NCBI RefSeq assembly: GCF_021728395.1
Contig: NZ_JAKKCM010000001.1
Location: 248,001 to 312,000 of the forward strand
Direction of reading: 5' to 3'
Length of the DNA: 64,000 nucleotides
Source of the DNA: Vibrio sp. J1-1
Lineage (GTDB): Bacteria; Pseudomonadota; Gammaproteobacteria; Enterobacterales; Vibrionaceae
Part shown: piece after piece, positions 38,921-48,201 of the stretch
Layout of the letters: each line of letters opens with the position of its first letter
Position numbering within the stretch: position 1 is the stretch's first letter
Position numbers and translations under genes: made by a program
The notes under the pieces: model-generated
The model's database searches: none
The model's input: the letters and a program-made list of their open reading frames with translations, nothing else
Told to the model about the DNA's origin: nothing

Positions 38921-39268
38921 CTAGCTAACTTGATGGACGTATTCGATCACCACTTGGTTGCCGTCGATAAACACGTTACTGATATCGCCATCCACCGTTA
39001 CTCGGCTTTGCAGATGTACAGAACCTATAGCAGACATTTCTCGCTCATTTAAAGTCGGAATCACTTGACTAGGACGTACATGTAGCTGCTCGCATAGCTG
39101 TTTTACAAAACCCAATGTCAGGGGTGAACTACCACGTAACAAGCCAGAAAATTCATGCAAACTAAGCCCAAGGCGTTTCGCCATATCCATTTGGGTAATG
39201 TGCATTTTGGCTTTTTGTGACATCCAAGTGTTATAGAGCGCACTTCTATCCTGCTCTGTAAATTCCAT
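38921..39268 (-). CDS. Helix-turn-helix (XRE-like) protein
   Basis: A protein of about 115 residues. An HTH lies near 25-50 (QMDMAKRLGLSLHEFSGLLR) and a short C-terminal part is beta-rich (VTVDGDISNVFIDGNQVVIE). The ATG at 39268 is eight bases after GGAGG; the longer form at 39307 has no ribosome site. Target unknown. No toxin or phage partner lies next to it. Confidence 0.75.
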   Translation of the reverse strand: MEFTEQDRSALYNTWMSQKAKMHITQMDMAKRLGLSLHEFSGLLRGSSPLTLGFVKQLCEQLHVRPSQVIPTLNEREMSAIGSVHLQSRVTVDGDISNVFIDGNQVVIEYVHQVS

Positions 39269-39495
39269 ATCTGCCTCCGCTAATTTTAAGTGGCGATACC
39301 CTCTCACACTTGCTGCCGCTTAATGTTAGCGATAAGTCAAAGAACTTATAATTAAACGTTCAAGTCCTGTAAGGTAATGTTACCCAATTTTACTGACCAC
39401 AACGCGGGTTCTATACAATCTTTGTTAAATTTCTGGGGTGAGCGTTTAATATCTGCTACCTTTCTGACCAAGACTCATTCGAAATAAAGTTACTT

Positions 39496-40599
39496 ATGTC
39501 ACAGTGGTTTATCGACCTACAAAATTATGTTCAAACACATAGTCAGGATTGGAGCGGAAGCGTCCTTTTCATCACACTTGCCAGCTTTGTAGCCTGGGTA
39601 GCCTGGCGGTTGATTCGCTCCCGTCTGGCCATTTTGGTTGAAAAAACGCAATTCCATTGGGATGACATGCTGCTACAGGCACTAAAAGCCCCCGTGAGTA
39701 CACTCATTTGGTGTTGGCCTGCAACCGTATCACTCGGCATTATTTTAGAAAGCGAGCTAAACGACAAGATAGACTGGCTGAGCACGCTCAAGCTCATTTT
39801 GGTCATCAGTATATTGGTCTGGACCTTAATGAGGTTAATCACCAATGTCGAAGAATACGTACTCGAACATCAGAAGCGCGACGAGACGACGGTACAGGCT
39901 ATCGCAAAAGTGGCTCGCTTGTTCTTCGCGACACTGGGTATTCTCACGATCATGCAGGCGTTTGGTCTCTCTTTGTCAGGCCTACTCACCTTTGGTGGTG
40001 TCGGTGGCTTGATTGTGGGTTTAGCGGCTAAAGATTTGCTGTCTAACTTCTTTGGTGGTTTGATGATCTATTTCGACCGTCCATTTAAGGTCGGGGACTG
40101 GGTCCGCTCGCCAGACAGAGAGATTGAAGGCACTGTTGAACGTATCGGCTGGCGCATGACGATTATTCGCACATTTGATAGACGCCCACTGTACGTACCA
40201 AACTCGGTTTTCAGTAGTATTGTGGTAGAAAACCCCTCTCGAATGCTCAATCGACGTATCTATGAAAAAATTGGCCTTCGCTATGATGATGCTGAAAAAG
40301 TGCCGGAGATCATCACCGCAGTGAAAGAGATGCTGAAGACACACAAAGACATCGATGCACGCCAAACGCTGATTGTGAACTTTGATTCTTTTGGCCCATC
40401 GTCGTTAAACTTCTTTATTTACACCTTCACGAAAACAGTCAACTGGGTGCGCTACCACGAGGTGAAACAGGATGTTTTACTGCAAGTTGTCTCTATTATC
40501 AAAGAACACAATGCAGACATTGCGTTCCCGACTCAAACACTCAAGTTGGACCCCATTCAAATGGCCAACGCAACGAGACAAGATGACAACGATTTGTAA
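39496..40599 (+). CDS. MscS-family mechanosensitive channel
   Basis: A 367-residue inner-membrane channel. Helices lie near residues 17-37, 62-85, 94-115 and 132-155, followed by the pore helix GGVGGLIVGLAAKDLLSNFF near 160-180. The beta domain (FDRPFKVGDWVRSPDREIEG) and the alpha/beta tail follow. It should release osmolytes on hypo-osmotic shock. The extra N-terminal helices make it longer than E. coli MscS (286 residues). Single gene. Confidence 0.92.
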   Translation: MSQWFIDLQNYVQTHSQDWSGSVLFITLASFVAWVAWRLIRSRLAILVEKTQFHWDDMLLQALKAPVSTLIWCWPATVSLGIILESELNDKIDWLSTLKLILVISILVWTLMRLITNVEEYVLEHQKRDETTVQAIAKVARLFFATLGILTIMQAFGLSLSGLLTFGGVGGLIVGLAAKDLLSNFFGGLMIYFDRPFKVGDWVRSPDREIEGTVERIGWRMTIIRTFDRRPLYVPNSVFSSIVVENPSRMLNRRIYEKIGLRYDDAEKVPEIITAVKEMLKTHKDIDARQTLIVNFDSFGPSSLNFFIYTFTKTVNWVRYHEVKQDVLLQVVSIIKEHNADIAFPTQTLKLDPIQMANATRQDDNDL

Positions 40600-40613
40600 C
40601 AAGCCAACAATAC

Positions 40614-40644
40614 AAAGCCCACTCGATTAATGAAATGGGCTTTT
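40614..40644. terminator. Terminator between MscS and carbonic anhydrase genes
   Basis: AAAGCCCA pairs with TGGGCTTT across a 14-base loop. A and T runs on the two sides allow use in both directions. Confidence 0.75.
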
Positions 40645-40664
40645 ACATTATAGTGTAGCAGGCA

Positions 40665-41384
40665 TTATTGCTTGGTCAGAATCAGACGCGCATTCAATGC
40701 TTGAACCGGACGATTGTTCTCACCCATGGCTTTTTCAAACTTTTTGATTTGCTCAGCTGAGATAGTTTGCGGCTCTTTAATCACTAACCAACGTACACCT
40801 TCTGAACACGGTGGCGTCGTTAAAGAGCCATTGAATCGATAATAGTCTTTGTCACTCGGGATAAGCGCTCTCGCATCAAATGGCGCACGAATCGTAACGT
40901 TGTTATCTTTTTCAGGCACGCTCTCAAGCAAGTTTGCTAGTGCAGGGTTAGCATCACCCTTCTCGAAGAATACCGCAACAACCGCGAGGTTCCCTTGGTC
41001 ATCAGCATGAACATAGTGCGCCTCTAACGGGTAGGATTTTCCATCTACATGGTTTTCTGACGGGGTATGGAAGTGAAATTGTTTTAGATTAAATGACTTT
41101 CCGTCAACAAGCAGGTTGTTATCCCCTTCTAAACTCGTTTGTAGCGTATGGCCATTGTTCGTCAGCGAAATAGCTTTACCTTTGTAATCTAATTCCAGCT
41201 TGGCCAACTCAGCCTGAACCGCAGACTGTATATTAATCGGGCTCTGGTTTTTACCCTGTGCACATTCAGAAGCAAACTCTCCCCAATGTTCAGGACCATG
41301 GTTCCCCTCATATCCCCAATTTGCAGCATGGGCAGAACCAATCAATGCCAATGATAAACCTAGCGCTGCGAGTGACTTATTCAT
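40665..41384 (-). CDS. Periplasmic alpha-carbonic anhydrase
   Basis: A 239-residue enzyme interconverting CO2 and bicarbonate. The signal peptide of about 20 residues ends at SAHA-AN. The mature start WGYEGNHGPEHWGE and KNQSPINIQ are family hallmarks. The zinc ligands are the two His in LKQFHFHTPSENH and the third in EAHYVHAD. SLTTPPCSEGVRWLV closes the site, and two Cys (near the ends) could form the usual disulfide. Single gene. Confidence 0.95.
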   Translation of the reverse strand: MNKSLAALGLSLALIGSAHAANWGYEGNHGPEHWGEFASECAQGKNQSPINIQSAVQAELAKLELDYKGKAISLTNNGHTLQTSLEGDNNLLVDGKSFNLKQFHFHTPSENHVDGKSYPLEAHYVHADDQGNLAVVAVFFEKGDANPALANLLESVPEKDNNVTIRAPFDARALIPSDKDYYRFNGSLTTPPCSEGVRWLVIKEPQTISAEQIKKFEKAMGENNRPVQALNARLILTKQ

Positions 41385-41465
41385 AATGTTACCTTATTCC
41401 ATCAAGTGAAGTATTTAAACCTCGCTATACTAATCTCAGAAGATCCAGTCGGAATAGTCTGAAAA

Positions 41466-41672
41466 CTATGATTGCAAAAAAATTTTGGGAGCAAGGCCTC
41501 TCGCTATGTAATTGACAGTTATCTCACCCACGGCAGGTTCACAGAAAGTCACAAAAAACCAAGCTTCGAAGCCCTCTTGGAATTCATCAATCGTATAAAA
41601 ACTTGGATAACTAACGAAGGGTGGATCTGGAACTAATATGCCATAAATAATCGAGTCAATACTTGCACGGAT
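41466..41672 (-). pseudogene. Startless open frame, probable gene remnant
   Basis: On the minus strand 68 sense codons run from after the TAA at 41673-41675 to a TAG at 41466-41468. The predicted peptide is protein-like (SYPSFYTIDEFQEGFEAWFF, CEPAVGEITVNYIARGLAP). The only possible starts are GTG and TTG codons in its last third. It appears to be the 3' end of a lost gene. No family recognised. Confidence 0.35.
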
Positions 41673-41752
41673 TTATTGGGGGACTGGCGTTGTTTCAAGC
41701 CATAACGGTATTTGCTAAAATCGCGGCATAATTTATTAGCGAGAACCAGTAA

Positions 41753-42190
41753 GTGGCAAAACGTACTCCAGTGATAGAAATGACGTCCTATGGGATATAC
41801 TCCCACTGGGATGCAAAAGCCAAAGAGTTGCCCCAAATTAAAGAGTTCACCCAAACAGTAACCGCCGATGAAGGGGTTGAGTTTGGCTTTACCGTCAATA
41901 TTAAAAAAGCGAAAGGGCAACTGTTACAGTTTTGCATCTATCATCCGGGCATCATCAACAAGAAAGGAAAAATACTCGCGCCTTTTGATGGTGAAGTGTA
42001 TGTCCGGAGTAATGACTGGCACTTTTATCTGGGAGATACAATCCAGCTGCTGTGCCCGATTAATGGACTAGAAAGTAACTTGGGTGAATGGCGAATGATG
42101 CTGGAAATGCAAGGTAAGACAGTCGCCGAGAAAACGTTCAAAGTCATCGCTCGTGACGCAGGTCAGTTCTGGAAAAGCCGAGGTTTTTAA
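41753..42190 (+). CDS. DUF3859 protein
   Basis: A 145-residue soluble protein starting at GTG, with no signal peptide. The sequence is beta-rich (IEMTSYGIYSHWDAKAKELP, GEVYVRSNDWHFYLGDTIQL) and fits the DUF3859 family. Function unknown. Single gene, ending before a bidirectional hairpin. Confidence 0.75.
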   Translation: MAKRTPVIEMTSYGIYSHWDAKAKELPQIKEFTQTVTADEGVEFGFTVNIKKAKGQLLQFCIYHPGIINKKGKILAPFDGEVYVRSNDWHFYLGDTIQLLCPINGLESNLGEWRMMLEMQGKTVAEKTFKVIARDAGQFWKSRGF

Positions 42191-42217
42191 ACTGACTTAT
42201 GCTTAAAAACCACTAAA

Positions 42218-42251
42218 AGCAGACTCATAGAGACACTTAATGAGTCTGCTT
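42218..42251. terminator. Hairpin between DUF3859 and cold-shock genes
   Basis: AGCAGACTCAT pairs with ATGAGTCTGCT around about 11 bases. On the minus strand a TTTT run follows, so it mainly terminates the cold-shock gene. Confidence 0.75.
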
Positions 42252-42280
42252 GCTGAGCAAACTATGTATTATCGCTTAGT

Positions 42281-42484
42281 TTATATAGGCTTAACGTTAG
42301 TCGCACACGGACCTTTTTGCCCTTGCCCTACTTCATATTCTACTTTCTGACCATCATTCAACGATTTATACCCACTCATGTTAATTTCCGAGTGATGCAC
42401 AAATAAATCTTTGCTGCCATCATCTGGAGTAATGAAACCAAATCCTTTATCCCCATTGAACCACTTAACTATTCCTGTACTCAT
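42281..42484 (-). CDS. Cold-shock protein, CspA family
   Basis: A 67-residue OB-fold RNA chaperone. It starts [20 protein letters not shown]; both RNA-binding motifs are present (KGFGFI as RNP1, DLFVHHSEI as RNP2). The ATG at 42484 gives the standard family length; the upstream ATG at 42499 would add five residues. A long untranslated leader, common for this family, could lie upstream. Confidence 0.92.
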   Translation of the reverse strand: MSTGIVKWFNGDKGFGFITPDDGSKDLFVHHSEINMSGYKSLNDGQKVEYEVGQGQKGPCATNVKPI

Positions 42485-42894
42485 ATTCTCGATCTTCATT
42501 TTTGGTGAACTATGAATGACTTACCTTGCTATCACCATCGCAAGAGCCGTTTTGTTTTAAAGTTTTTATTAGCGCTAAAATAGGCCAATTGATTAATTGC
42601 AAATAAAACCACAAGCAACCATTAACTTAGTATGGGCAATAGACAAGAAAATTGCTGAAAAAATTTAAGCTCACTTTGGTAAAAGCAGATATCCACCATA
42701 AATATTAGGATGAGTATCAGCTAAGAAACACTTGCACCGGTTGGGCGAGCCCCACACGAATGTCAATATTAATCAATTCCCACAACAGAGATCATACTCC
42801 TACATATACGTTTCAATATTAGCCCCTACAGATTATTTAACGTTTGATTATGCGGCGAGAATCACACTAAAGACTCCCAGCACAGATTAATCTA
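42485..42894 (-). promoter_or_regulatory. Long leader/promoter region of the cold-shock gene
   Basis: A 410-base gene-free stretch between divergent genes. It contains a small stem near 42530-42545 (TTGC and GCAA arms) but no recognised cold box. AT-rich blocks near 42560-42660 could carry promoters. No tRNA or other RNA gene was recognised. Confidence 0.3.
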
Positions 42895-43161
42895 ATGCAT
42901 ATAACTAAGTTTCATACCCAAGCAGGTATGAGTAAATTTTGTCAGTTCGTCAGTAGGCTAATTTATATGCAACTTTATGGGATGTGCCCTTCTTGTAAAA
43001 AAAGTTCGGTGTTTAATCGAATACACCGGACTTTCATTGAGAAAGTGGTTCGAAAAAAATACTTAAAATACGAGTGTGTAAATTGTTCTGCAGAAGTTTT
43101 TTCTCACCGAACTCATAGAGACATCGTACTCCATCGAGGGGGAAGCTTAGATGAGCAATGA
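42895..43161 (+). CDS. Small CxxC zinc-ribbon-like protein
   Basis: Up to 88 residues. Two CxxC pairs, CPSCKK and CVNCSA, about 37 residues apart, suggest a zinc ribbon, with a basic stretch between (EKVVRKKYLKYEC). The start is uncertain: ATGs at 42895, 42928 and 42967 are all in frame, and the last has AGG eight bases upstream and would give MQLYGMCPSC. Function unknown. It overlaps the next small gene by 11 bases, so the two are probably made together. Confidence 0.55.
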   Translation: MHITKFHTQAGMSKFCQFVSRLIYMQLYGMCPSCKKSSVFNRIHRTFIEKVVRKKYLKYECVNCSAEVFSHRTHRDIVLHRGGSLDEQ

Positions 43162-43351
43162 ACGCATATGTACGGATCAGGCGGAAAGTTTACGCCGCTT
43201 AATGAAAAACCCAGTTTGCTTAGATAAATTAAAGGTTATTCAAGTTGAGTTACGGCAAGCCATCATTAAGGGCCAATATAAAGATGCAGATAGGCTAATG
43301 GTGTTGCTGGATAAAACTCAAAAAGAGCTAGAAGAAACGTATTGGGTATAA
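43151..43351 (+). CDS. Small helical protein of unknown function
   Basis: A 66-residue, highly charged, probably all-helical protein (CLDKLKVIQVELRQAIIKGQ, LMVLLDKTQKELEETYW) without membrane segment. Its ATG lies inside the end of the preceding zinc-ribbon gene (after GGGGGAAG), and it ends just before a terminator. Confidence 0.6.
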   Translation: MSNERICTDQAESLRRLMKNPVCLDKLKVIQVELRQAIIKGQYKDADRLMVLLDKTQKELEETYWV

Positions 43352-43353
43352 AC

Positions 43354-43380
43354 AAAAAGCGCCCCTTGCGGAGCGCTTTT
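43354..43380. terminator. Bidirectional terminator between small genes and tdh
   Basis: AAAAGCGC pairs with GCGCTTTT, with further pairing of the inner CC and GG. A and T runs flank both sides. Confidence 0.88.
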
Positions 43381-43394
43381 ATTAATTAGAAAGA

Positions 43395-44426
43395 TTATTC
43401 CCAATCAAGGATAACTTTGCCAGACTGCCCACTACGCATGACGTCGAAGCCTGCTTGGAAGTCATCAATCTTGTAATGGTGCGTGATGATTGGCGACAGA
43501 TCTAGGCCAGATTGAATCAAGCTTGCCATCTTGTACCAAGTTTCGAACATCTCACGTCCGTAGATACCTTTGATAACCAGACCTTTGAAGATCACTTGGT
43601 TCCAGTCGATCCCCATATCTGATGGTGGAATACCCAATAGTGCAATGCGGCCACCGTGGTTCATGGTTGTTAGCATTGAGTTGAATGCTGCAGGGTTGCC
43701 CGACATTTCTAGGCCTACGTCGAAGCCTTCTGTCATGTTCAACTCTGCCATTACATCTTCTAACTTCTCTTCTGCTACGTTTACTGCGCGTGTTACGCCC
43801 ATCTTACGAGCGAGATCCAGACGGTATTCGTTGACATCTGTGATGACGACGTGACGTGCACCAACGTGTTTTGCAACTGCAGCTGCCATGATACCGATTG
43901 GGCCAGCACCCGTGATCAGCACATCTTCACCTACTAGGTCGAAAGAAAGTGCGGTATGTACAGCGTTACCAAACGGGTCGAAAATCGATGCTAGATCGTC
44001 AGAGATCTCATCTGGAATCTTAAATGCATTGAACGCTGGGATAACCAGATATTCTGCAAATGCACCTTCACGGTTTACACCTACACCAATCGTATTACGA
44101 CAAAGGTGTGTACGACCACCACGACAGTTACGGCAGTGACCACAAGTAATGTGGCCTTCACCAGATACGCGATCGCCAATTTCAAAGCCACGAACTTCCT
44201 GACCAATCGCTACAACTTCACCCACGTACTCGTGGCCCACAACCATAGGTACTGGAATGGTTTTTTGTGACCATTCATCCCAGTTGTAGATATGAACGTC
44301 TGTACCACAGATCGCCGTTTTCTTAATTTTGATCAGAATATCGTTGTGGCCAACCTGAGGTTTTTCCACCTCTGTCATCCAGATGCCTTCTTCAGGCTTT
44401 AGCTTTGATAATGCTTTAATTTTCAT
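43395..44426 (-). CDS. tdh: L-threonine 3-dehydrogenase
   Basis: A 343-residue zinc- and NAD-dependent enzyme oxidising L-threonine to 2-amino-3-ketobutyrate, the first step of threonine breakdown to glycine. Catalytic zinc ligands are in [13 protein letters not shown] (near 38) and GHEYVGEVV (near 64). The structural zinc site is [15 protein letters not shown] (near 96-110). The NAD fold reads [13 protein letters not shown] near 170. It follows kbl by 44 bases, in the same order as in E. coli. Confidence 0.97.
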   Translation of the reverse strand: MKIKALSKLKPEEGIWMTEVEKPQVGHNDILIKIKKTAICGTDVHIYNWDEWSQKTIPVPMVVGHEYVGEVVAIGQEVRGFEIGDRVSGEGHITCGHCRNCRGGRTHLCRNTIGVGVNREGAFAEYLVIPAFNAFKIPDEISDDLASIFDPFGNAVHTALSFDLVGEDVLITGAGPIGIMAAAVAKHVGARHVVITDVNEYRLDLARKMGVTRAVNVAEEKLEDVMAELNMTEGFDVGLEMSGNPAAFNSMLTTMNHGGRIALLGIPPSDMGIDWNQVIFKGLVIKGIYGREMFETWYKMASLIQSGLDLSPIITHHYKIDDFQAGFDVMRSGQSGKVILDWE

Positions 44427-44470
44427 AATGTAACCTAAACTATGGTGCTAAACATTAGCACCTAAAAGCC

Positions 44471-45664
44471 TTAAATAATGCCCATGTCCTTACCAACTTG
44501 GATGAACGCATCAATCGCACGATCCAATTGCTCACGAGAGTGCGCCGCTGACATTTGAGTGCGGATACGCGCCTGGCCTTTTGGTACGACAGGGAATGAG
44601 AAGCCGATTACGTAGATGCCTTTTTCTAGTGCGCGCTCAGCAAACTCAGCCGCTACTTTCGCATCGCCAAGCATAATTGGGATGATTGCGTGATCGGCAC
44701 CGCCCATAGTGAAGCCAGCAGCTTCCATACGAGCACGGAAATGCGCTGCGTTTTCCCATAGACGGTCACGTAGGTCTTCACTTTCTTCTAGTAGATCCAG
44801 AACTCGGATAGAGGCATTTACGATTGCTGGTGCAACTGAGTTTGAGAATAGGTACGGACGAGAACGCTGGCGCAACCAGTCGATCACTTCTGCTTTACCT
44901 GATGTGTAGCCGCCTGAAGCGCCGCCCATTGCTTTACCAAGCGTACCTGTGATGATGTCGATACGGTCAACGACGTTGTGGTACTCGTGCGTACCTGCAC
45001 CAGTTTTACCCATAAAGCCAACAGCGTGAGAGTCATCAACCATGGTCAATGCGCCGTATTTTTCTGCTAGGTCACAGATAGCTGGTAAGTTTGCAACTAC
45101 ACCATCCATAGAAAATACGCCATCAGTAACGATAAGAATGTGGCGAGCACCTGCTTCTTTTGCCGCAATCAATTGTTGCTCTAGCTCTTCCATGTTGTTG
45201 TTTGAGTAACGGAAGCGCATTGCTTTACATAGGCGAACACCATCAATGATAGACGCATGGTTTAACGCATCCGAAATGATGGCATCTTCTTTGCCAAGAA
45301 TGGTTTCAAACAGACCTGCGTTTGCGTCAAAGCAAGAGGTGTAAAGAATGGTGTCTTCTTTACCTAGGAACTTAGACAGTTTCTGCTCTAGCTCCTTGTG
45401 GATGTCTTGAGTACCACAAATAAAGCGTACTGACGCCATACCAAAACCATGCTCGTCCATGCCAGCTTTGCCTGCTTCAATCAGTGCAGGGTGGTTAGCA
45501 AGGCCTAAGTAGTTATTTGCACAGAAGTTCAGTACTTCTTCACCGGTTGAGATTTTCACAGCAGCTTGCTGTTGCGACGTAATAATTCGCTCTGCTTTGT
45601 AAAGGCCTTCAGCCTTCACTTCTTCAATTTGCTGTTGAATCTGTTGGTAAAATGCAGAAGACAT
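44471..45664 (-). CDS. kbl: 2-amino-3-ketobutyrate CoA ligase (glycine C-acetyltransferase)
   Basis: A PLP enzyme of about 397 residues that splits 2-amino-3-ketobutyrate with CoA to glycine and acetyl-CoA. It shows [12 protein letters not shown] near 48, [10 protein letters not shown] near 210 and the PLP-lysine motif [18 protein letters not shown] near 240. The ATG at 45664 follows AAGGAA; the TTG at 45670 is unlikely. First gene of kbl-tdh. Confidence 0.97.
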   Translation of the reverse strand: MSSAFYQQIQQQIEEVKAEGLYKAERIITSQQQAAVKISTGEEVLNFCANNYLGLANHPALIEAGKAGMDEHGFGMASVRFICGTQDIHKELEQKLSKFLGKEDTILYTSCFDANAGLFETILGKEDAIISDALNHASIIDGVRLCKAMRFRYSNNNMEELEQQLIAAKEAGARHILIVTDGVFSMDGVVANLPAICDLAEKYGALTMVDDSHAVGFMGKTGAGTHEYHNVVDRIDIITGTLGKAMGGASGGYTSGKAEVIDWLRQRSRPYLFSNSVAPAIVNASIRVLDLLEESEDLRDRLWENAAHFRARMEAAGFTMGGADHAIIPIMLGDAKVAAEFAERALEKGIYVIGFSFPVVPKGQARIRTQMSAAHSREQLDRAIDAFIQVGKDMGII

Positions 45665-45811
45665 TCGCAATTCCTTCTTGATTACGTTGGCGAGTTTTCA
45701 CTCGTTTTGAATTTGGTTTAGCCTTTATGTGACGGGCGTCACCGGCGATCACTTATCAATTAATTGTAGTGTAATTCAAAGTAGGAAGAGGGATTATCCC
45801 TAAAGGTGGAA

Positions 45812-45851
45812 AAGCATTGATGAATTTGAGGCACAAATTTCATCAATGCTT
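45812..45851 (-). terminator. Long hairpin after scrC
   Basis: AAGCATTGATGAA pairs with TTCATCAATGCTT, 13 pairs, around about 14 bases. A short T run follows on the minus strand (CTTTTCC), making it the likely end of the scrABC transcript. Confidence 0.7.
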
Positions 45852-45876
45852 AGCTATTATATTGTATTAAAAGGAT

Positions 45877-48201
45877 TTATAACCAGTTTGGTTGTTTGAG
45901 TAAGGCTTCAAACTCTTTTGCGGGTACTGGACGGCTATAGTAGAAACCTTGCCCAAACTCACAGTTTAAGTTATTTAGATAATCGACATGTCGACGTTCT
46001 TCTATACCTTCAGCAACAATTTTTAGATTCAGTGCTTTCGCCATCGCAACAATCACATTAACCAGCTCTTGGTCTGATTCATTTTCAAACACGTTTTGCA
46101 TGAATGCTCGATCGATTTTCAGACGGTCAAATGGGAACTTCTGCAAGTAACTCAGTGCCGAATACCCCGTTCCAAAATCATCAATGGTCAGTTGAGTTCC
46201 TAATGCACGCAAGTTATTCAGCATGTCCAATAGTTCTTGGTCATGGTTGAACAGCAAACTTTCTGTCACTTCGACATCAAATTTATCTGCTGGGAGTCCC
46301 GACTCACTTAAGTTTTGGGTAATCAGATCAAGTAATTTGTCACAATAACGAAACTGAACACTAGAGAAGTTGACCGACATAAATAAAGGAGTAATCGATT
46401 GCCATTGCGCTGCTCGCTGACATGCTTGTTGAATAGCAAACTCACCCACTTGGTGAATCAATCCATTTTTCTCAGCGATGGAGATAAACTCTTCAGGGTT
46501 CACAAATCCGTATTTTTCATCATTCCAGCGCATTAGTGCTTCTGCACCAACAATCTTGCCTGTTTTCAACTCAACGATAGGCTGATAATACAATTCCAAT
46601 GACTGATTCGAAATCGCATGGCGCAATCGGCTTTCTAAATCAAGGTAGCGTTGCAAATCTTGGTTCATGTTCTGGTCATAGAAGCAGAAAGCATCTCGGC
46701 CATCTTGTTTGACTCGATACATTGCCATATCAGCACTTGCCAGCAACTGCTCCGCAGTTTCCCCATCATCAGGGAACACTGACATCCCAATACTGCTGGT
46801 CAGGAAAAACTCATGGTTGTTCCACACCAACGGCTCGTCGAATGCAGTAAGCACACTAGAGGCGACACGTTTAGCCGTATCATCATCCGGCAAGTCAGGC
46901 ACAACTAATAAAAATTCGTCACCACCTATTCTGGCCAGTAAATCCGTTTTTCTCGTAACGCCATGTAGGCGTAGCGCACTTAGCTTAAGGATTTCATCAC
47001 CAACAAAGTGTCCCATGGAGTCGTTGATCTGTTTAAAATGATCTAAATCGATAAACATAACCAGCACTTTAGAACCACTGCGAGAAGCCCGGATCAATTC
47101 CAACGCCAATCGCTCTGAACCATAACTACGATTTGGTAAATTAGTTAATGTGTCATATTTCGCTTGGAACTCGAGCTCTTTTTCTGAGGCGATACGACGC
47201 TCTATTTCATTGGTAAGCTTTTGGTTTTGTTTAGAAAGAATATCCTTACGCTTTTTCTCTTCTTCAAGCTTTATCTTTAATTCAATTCTATTATTATTCG
47301 CAATGAAAGCATAACAAAGACCGCTAACAATCATTACGGCAAGAATACTCAAACCAATAATAAATAAGCGAGAGGTAAGAACATCACTTTCACTTAAAGG
47401 TTCAAACCAAGCTCTCAATTTAAAGTGATAGCGTTCAACTGGTACTTCAAAATATATTTTACTTGTCAGCTCTTTGGGTTCTACTGAACGATCGTATTGA
47501 GGATCGGTAGTATTCTTTGTTATAGAATCCCACACAACCATCTCAACGTTTTTAACACTGAGAACCATTCGACTGTAGCTATCTTCGTGTTCTTGGTTGG
47601 TTAATTGCTCAATCACTACACTTGTATTGATATCTGCAACAATAAAAGCAACTTGTTTACCTGAAAACTGTACTTTTTTGACAACTTGAATGAGTGTGCC
47701 ATTCCCGTCATCAGATGCGTAGACTTCCTCTGTATGATTATGATCTATCGAGAGTTTATGGACATCAACCGAGTGTAAATTATGAGGATCTGTGGAGACG
47801 ATAATCGTTCCATCACCTCCCACCAGCGTTAACTTATTATAAATATTGCTGTTATTTATTTTCTTACTGGCTATTTTACTATCAAAACGATGTTTGAGGT
47901 TAATAAGACTCGCACCTAAACCATACTCAATGGACATGCCAGACGCCAAGTTGGCAAAAAATGTTTGAACGGTCTTATCACCGGATAAATTATCAATATC
48001 TTCACTTGCAATCGTAAATAAATTATCAAGTGTACTTGCATAACTTTTTACTTTTAAGTCTAGCTCTCTATATTGTGACTCTTTTAATTTATTTTGGCCA
48101 AGACTTGTAACAACAATAAGCATCGCCAAATAAACAGACACTAATATTGCGCTTATTGTTATTATTTTCCTACTGGATATTTTTTTAATAGCCTTTTTCA
48201 T
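45877..48201 (-). CDS. scrC: ScrC: membrane GGDEF-EAL protein
   Basis: A 774-residue inner-membrane protein. Helices lie near residues 13-35 and 277-300, bracketing a periplasmic sensor; a coiled coil (KIKLEEEKKRKDILSKQNQK) leads to GGDEF and EAL domains. GGDEF is intact (ARIGGDEFLLVV) with an RxxD inhibitory site (RKTD) five residues before. EAL is intact (EALMRW, DDFGTGYSALSYL, VAEGIE). In V. parahaemolyticus ScrC degrades c-di-GMP when ScrA and ScrB are present and makes it otherwise, switching swarming against capsule. It overlaps scrB by one base (TAATG). Confidence 0.93.
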   Translation of the reverse strand: MKKAIKKISSRKIITISAILVSVYLAMLIVVTSLGQNKLKESQYRELDLKVKSYASTLDNLFTIASEDIDNLSGDKTVQTFFANLASGMSIEYGLGASLINLKHRFDSKIASKKINNSNIYNKLTLVGGDGTIIVSTDPHNLHSVDVHKLSIDHNHTEEVYASDDGNGTLIQVVKKVQFSGKQVAFIVADINTSVVIEQLTNQEHEDSYSRMVLSVKNVEMVVWDSITKNTTDPQYDRSVEPKELTSKIYFEVPVERYHFKLRAWFEPLSESDVLTSRLFIIGLSILAVMIVSGLCYAFIANNNRIELKIKLEEEKKRKDILSKQNQKLTNEIERRIASEKELEFQAKYDTLTNLPNRSYGSERLALELIRASRSGSKVLVMFIDLDHFKQINDSMGHFVGDEILKLSALRLHGVTRKTDLLARIGGDEFLLVVPDLPDDDTAKRVASSVLTAFDEPLVWNNHEFFLTSSIGMSVFPDDGETAEQLLASADMAMYRVKQDGRDAFCFYDQNMNQDLQRYLDLESRLRHAISNQSLELYYQPIVELKTGKIVGAEALMRWNDEKYGFVNPEEFISIAEKNGLIHQVGEFAIQQACQRAAQWQSITPLFMSVNFSSVQFRYCDKLLDLITQNLSESGLPADKFDVEVTESLLFNHDQELLDMLNNLRALGTQLTIDDFGTGYSALSYLQKFPFDRLKIDRAFMQNVFENESDQELVNVIVAMAKALNLKIVAEGIEERRHVDYLNNLNCEFGQGFYYSRPVPAKEFEALLKQPNWL

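Noticed and set aside
41633..41920. Minus-strand frame of 95 codons over the start of the DUF3859 gene
   Set aside because: It overlaps a better-supported plus-strand gene and has no ribosome site or recognisable features.
42660..42780. Short minus-strand frame resembling a protein end in the cold-shock leader region
   Set aside because: Only about 23 codons between stops, with no start; too short to support.
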